Source: Euperipatoides rowelli (lineage: Eukaryota > Onychophora > Udeonychophora > Euonychophora > Peripatopsidae). From it: a stretch of DNA of 11,686 nucleotides. Shown here piece by piece: positions 8,546-11,686 of this stretch. Every line of letters starts with the position of its first letter. Within the stretch, counting starts at the first letter, position 1. The stretch lies in the NCBI GenBank assembly GCA_003024985.2, contig PXIH01S0006712.1; one strand, written 5' to 3'. The notes under the pieces are model-generated. The model was not told the DNA's origin. It worked only from the letters and a program-made list of their open reading frames with translations, and ran no database searches. The position numbers and the translations under genes were made by a program.

Positions 8546-8652
8546 TATTAGACAAATGAAATAGCAAAAAAAAATATTGGTCTGCAAATAAAAATACAGG
8601 GTGTATTTTTATTTGTGGACCAATAGTTTTTGGCCATGTCATTTGTCTAATA
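8546..8652. mobile_element. Fold-back element or long hairpin, about 50-bp arms
   Basis: The left arm (8546-8597) starts TATTAGACAAATGA and ends TTGGTCTGCAAATAAAAATAC. The right arm (8603-8652) is its reverse complement apart from a few mismatches and short gaps, mainly around the A-run at 8566-8574. Only AGGGT separates the arms. Weaker pairing (CACAA/TTGTG) continues outside. Such a near-complete fold-back is typical of a miniature inverted-repeat element or of two elements inserted head to head. If transcribed it would form a long double-stranded hairpin. The family and target duplication could not be determined. The 21-base quotation limit applies, so arms are given by position. Confidence 0.75.
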
Positions 8653-9267
8653 ATTTGTGAATTTTATGAAGTCTAACTAGCATCTTTGGAACCAAATTGA
8701 ATTAATAAATAAATAAACGTTGCACTGCTTTCTTTCTAAAGATGTTTGCTGATTGAATACAAGAAAAGACTGCAGCAGCGCATTTGCCATTGCCTTTTTA
8801 CAATCTGTTTCGCTCAAGTTTTTAAATTTCACCTGATGACATGTTCAATTAGTTTCGCAGACGAACGAAAGAGGTTAGTTACTTAGCGAAGAAATAACGG
8901 CAAAGAAACAAGGTGGATCCTGTGAAACAAAGTGTTTAAGTAATTATTATCTTGCAAAGAGATATTTTTTAAGTTCTATGGCTAGGATTGCTATTTGCTA
9001 CTACTATTATTAATTTTTATATGCACCGGTACAGTAAAAATAAAATAAACTTTATATTATACTTCACAGAAATGTCAAACAGATAAGAACTTGTGCAGAG
9101 CTTCCTGTAGGGAATAAAATATCCTTATGTCCTCATCTCAGATTTTATTATGACTCAATTTAAAAGGTAATTTAAAATTCTTTCAACTAATTAAAATAGG
9201 TCTAGAGTAATGACAAATATGATGATTGTATTGAGAAATAATTAATTTAGCAGCTCTGCATTGGGAG
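8653..9267. other. Non-coding stretch, partly less AT-rich
   Basis: No gene was recognised. The part from about 8720 to 8940 is somewhat richer in GC and in CpG (TTTCGCAGACGAACGAAAG) than the rest, with no open frame of note. ACCGGT occurs at 9025. Confidence 0.5.
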
Positions 9268-9408
9268 GAGAGGCGGACGGCCCAGGTGGGAAGGTGGCAA
9301 TTGCCACCTGGCCTATAAGCTCCTTTGATTCCTCGAGACTTCCCCATGGAAGGGGTCCTGAATTTCTTTCTTTCCCACCTGGCCTGTCATGTACCCAGTC
9401 CACCCCTG
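9268..9408. mobile_element. Short MITE-like element with CAGGGGTGGACTGG-type ends
   Basis: Read on the minus strand, the right end begins CAGGGGTGGACTGGG. The left end on the plus strand reads GAGAGGCGGACGGCCC, matching 8 of the first 11 bases. Inside, GGCCCAGGTGGGAA near the left and the reverse complement of TTCCCACCTGGCC (9372-9384) near the right continue the inverted symmetry. Flanking ATTGGGAG (9260-9267) and ATTGGAG (9410-9416) may be a target duplication with one base lost. The block is much more GC-rich than its surroundings, which fits insertion. Elements with GGGGYGGACTGG ends are common in fish and other animals. The exact superfamily is not decided. Confidence 0.55.
9292..9309. 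repeat. Perfect 18-bp palindrome inside the MITE
   Basis: AGGTGGCAATTGCCACCT is identical to its reverse complement over 18 bases. It sits in the left subterminal part of the short element. An AAGGGG-type partial dyad centred on CCATGG lies at about 9339-9357. Confidence 0.85.
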
Positions 9409-10811
9409 AATTGGAGAATACAGTTCATTAGAATACTTTTATTAATAAAGTGCAGCAGTATGTAGGCTATAACCCCATTGGTTTGAATTTCAACTTATGG
9501 CACCTCGTGGTCAAATTTGTAAAATATCTCAGCTTTGCATCTCCTATTAAAAATCTTCAATTCATACCTCTGTAGTGCTTTTCAAATTTGATGAATTATT
9601 TTTTGTGTATTTTACACTTGCCCAAACAGCTATGCCAGAGATTGCTTGCGGTCAAAACATTGCTGGCCTCGACCATGGAATCAAAGTTTACTACAGGGTC
9701 CTGTCTACCTAAGCCATAGTTTTCACTTACCATACCGGTGTCTAAAATTATTTTTTGTTTAGAACACTGGAAATTTTTATCTCCTTGACATTTATAACAG
9801 AAAAATATCTCTCACTAAAAAAAAGTTCTGAACTCAAAGATTATAAAAATAATAATCTTGAATGGACTTGTTTACAACGTAGACTGATTATATTTTTTTT
9901 AAGCGGCATCCCAATCAGTTATTTTCAATACAACAATAATTAAAAATGATGTTGAATCCAAGGTTTATCATGATAATAAAAATGAATCAAAAACAAAAAA
10001 ATATCTTCAAGTGTTCCAAACTATAAATAACTTCCTAAATAAAAAATAAACTGAGGCAAACCAAACATAAAGAAAGTGAAGTATTATTAGAATTTCACTG
10101 ATATGATGCAAATGATTACCCAAACAATATCAAATGCAGACAAAAATAAGAAAGTGAACTATAATAGTCCTATTTTTAAATTCTGAATTGTTTTTAAAAA
10201 TAAATGAAGTAGCAATTTAAATTTAAAAACTTATATCTCGGGTAGAAAACAAACAATAAAATACACGCTCTAAATTTTATTTAGGCCCAAGGTTAAATAT
10301 CCCAAATATTGATGAAGGCAAAGTAGAACAAGGATAACAAAATGTTATTCAATAAGTTTTTGTTTTTTTTAATCATTTCAGCACATTTTACCTAAAAGCT
10401 ATCAAACTGTGATTGTTTTTTTTAATTATTTTTATAAGCTTGCAAATGCTAGAGGGCTAAAAAGAAATTTGATATTAACAAACTTGATCAATAATATATT
10501 ACAAGTAGGCTAACCTACTTTACGTAGGCTACTGCTACTCACGGTTAAAGAATATCAAGTTAAATAGGTCACTCTTTCTAAAATCCAAATTTATTTAATT
10601 ATTTCTTCTAAAGCCTGATTTACAGTACATAATATGTAAAATTAAAATATATTTTGAGTTTAATAAATAGGCATACTTTTATTTTTGAACAAAAAGCCCT
10701 AAACAAAGTTATTCTATTCTTAAAACAGAATACATTTATGTATCCTTATATTCTTTAAAAATCGTTTTTATATATGCTAGATGGGGCAACAATCCAGCTT
10801 TAATATTTATT
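9409..10811. other. Long AT-rich non-coding stretch
   Basis: No gene or repeat family was recognised in these 1.4 kb. A 62-codon open stretch at 9755-9943 starts from TTG and has low-complexity composition, so it is not taken as coding. TAGGCTA occurs at 9463, 10506 and 10525. The last two form a small cluster with CCTAC (about 10505-10531). ACCGGT occurs at 9734. Confidence 0.5.
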
Positions 10812-10858
10812 TTGAAACTTTACAAAATGATTTTCCAAATCATTTTGTAAAGTTTCAA
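10812..10858. repeat. Perfect 22-bp inverted repeat, 3-base loop
   Basis: The left arm 10812-10833 (TTGAAACTTTACAAAATGAT plus TT) and the right arm 10837-10858 are exact reverse complements, separated only by TCC. No mismatch is present in 22 pairs, so the structure is either young or kept by selection. It is too tight for a standard microRNA precursor, whose loops are larger. Template switching during replication is a simple origin. The open frame that runs across it is a consequence of the symmetry and is not considered a gene. Confidence 0.95.
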
Positions 10859-10944
10859 GATATTAAAAATGGATTGTTAGTTTTACATGTACACTCAGGG
10901 ACCGGTTTAAGAGTGGGTGCAATGAGCGTACACCCAGCCCCTCA

Positions 10945-10975
10945 CCCCCCCCCCCCTAAAATATATATATATATT
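10945..10975. repeat. C12 tract followed by (AT)n
   Basis: Twelve C (10945-10956) are followed by TAAA and then about eight AT dinucleotides to 10975. It is a compound simple repeat. Upstream, GGGTGCAATGAGCGTACACCC (about 10915-10935) has a loose dyad, GGGTG and CACCC. Confidence 0.85.
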
Positions 10976-11139
10976 TCTATTTGATATGGTATGCTCAGAT
11001 CTTTTGTAAGTTTTACAGACCTTTTGTATGTCTTTTTTTTCTAAGTTAATAAACATTAGTGGCCCCCAATTTAGATGGGCCCAACCCTTAAAAAAATAAA
11101 TAAAATAAAGGTTTATACAACAAATATCATCATAACTTT

Positions 11140-11390
11140 ATGAAAAACATTTCAGACACTCCTATTTATATTGATGAACTCACTCTTACTTTTGTCAACC
11201 ACTCAACAATCCTAGGCATTATTATTCAGGATAACTTAAAATGGGAATTGAATACTAATAATATTATATCCAAAGCAAATAAAATTTTTTTTTATCATCT
11301 ATAAGCTTAAAAGATTAGCTGCAGATATTCTAAGCCTACAAAACATACATTAGACCTCTGTTAGAATATTGTGTTGGACATTCTCCCTAT
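11140..11390 (+). pseudogene. Fragment of a non-LTR retrotransposon reverse transcriptase
   Basis: Three segments in successive frames read as the C-terminal (thumb) part of a non-LTR reverse transcriptase. The first (from 11140) contains LGIIIQDNLKW at 11212-11244, followed by NNIISKANKI. The second, after a frame change around the T9 run at 11285-11293, gives LKRLAADILSLQN from 11306. The third gives IRPLLEYCVGHSP at 11349-11387. These match the order seen in Jockey/CR1/L2-type enzymes, where LGV.I...L.W is followed by a helix, then RP.LEY...VW. The catalytic palm with its DD residues is absent upstream, so the copy is truncated as well as frame-shifted. It cannot encode an active enzyme. 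The clade is not settled, and there is no evidence tying it to the coding relic at 5882-6740. Confidence 0.75.
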
Positions 11391-11686
11391 AATTAAACAA
11401 TCCAATTCTATTAAAGTGGTTTATCAATGCCTATTTCAACTTCATTAATTTTTGTGTATTTTTGTATAAAAATGCTTGTTTAATTAATCAATTTGTTATA
11501 TTTGGTTCATAAATACATCAAAATTTGACTTTAATGCCAATATGCATCAAATTATATCAAACCAGCTTACGACGTATTTTGCCAAAAAATTATTGCATGG
11601 ATTCCAGTAATAGTGGTTGACTGGTTGTCAGACCAGCATAGGGCCGTTTCCTTCACAGACCAATCAGAATGTAGATCAGTGATTCA
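11391..11686. other. AT-rich non-coding end of the window
   Basis: No gene was recognised after the reverse-transcriptase relic. TGGT-TGTCAG-ACCA near 11624-11637 is a small dyad. The last 50 bases are less AT-rich but too short to interpret. Confidence 0.4.

Noticed and set aside
9755-9943. 62-codon open frame on the plus strand
   Set aside because: It has no ATG at its start and low-complexity Leu/Ile/Lys/Asn composition, as expected from AT-rich DNA.
10781-10984. 67-codon open frame from ATG
   Set aside because: It reads through the perfect inverted repeat, a C12 tract and an AT microsatellite, giving a Pro run and a Tyr/Ile run. It is not a plausible protein.

Overview
This looks like non-coding DNA from a eukaryotic nuclear genome, most likely a metazoan. 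It is very AT-rich (roughly 30% GC by eye), has no dense set of open frames, no ribosome-binding sites or operons, and no rRNA or tRNA that I can recognise. It does carry several decayed transposable elements typical of animal genomes: non-LTR retrotransposon remnants, a hAT-type MITE and fold-back elements. Words such as TAGGCTA and ACCGGT are far more frequent than composition predicts. Together with the element types this suggests an aquatic animal, but I cannot name the species, and even the phylum is a guess.

Layout. Positions 1-3730 are AT-rich intergenic or intronic sequence with a few short hairpins, a G13 and a C13 homopolymer tract, and a small CpG-dense patch (about 1684-1880). Around 3733-4053 there is a 106-codon open stretch. 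Its second part (3866-4053) begins right after a strong polypyrimidine-AG and ends in TAG, so it resembles a terminal exon, but I recognise no family. Positions 4509-4985 form a slightly richer block with interrupted open stretches of unknown origin. Positions 5177-5347 hold two copies of a 90-bp repeat, each with a palindrome whose arms have changed in a compensating way. Positions 5882-6740 are a purine-rich, multiply broken coding relic: a coiled-coil-like part followed by a GDSI/SGNH-hydrolase-like part, best explained as the first ORF of a CR1-like non-LTR retrotransposon. Positions 6960-7420 are four degenerate tandem copies of a roughly 100-130 bp unit, three of which contain a TATATAA(A/G)AGG box and a GTGGTCACATG box.

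Positions 7834-8273 are a 440-bp hAT-type MITE with terminal inverted repeats, an imperfect 8-bp target duplication and an internal telomere-like duplication. Positions 8546-8652 are a 107-bp fold-back with about 50-bp arms, and 9268-9408 are a second short MITE-like element. Positions 10812-10858 are a perfect 22-bp inverted repeat with a 3-nt loop, and 11140-11390 are a broken fragment of a non-LTR reverse transcriptase.

No intact gene or multi-gene system can be supported. The interest lies in the repeat structures and the two retroelement relics. Nothing shows that the two relics belong to the same insertion. All family calls come from reading the sequence without database searches.
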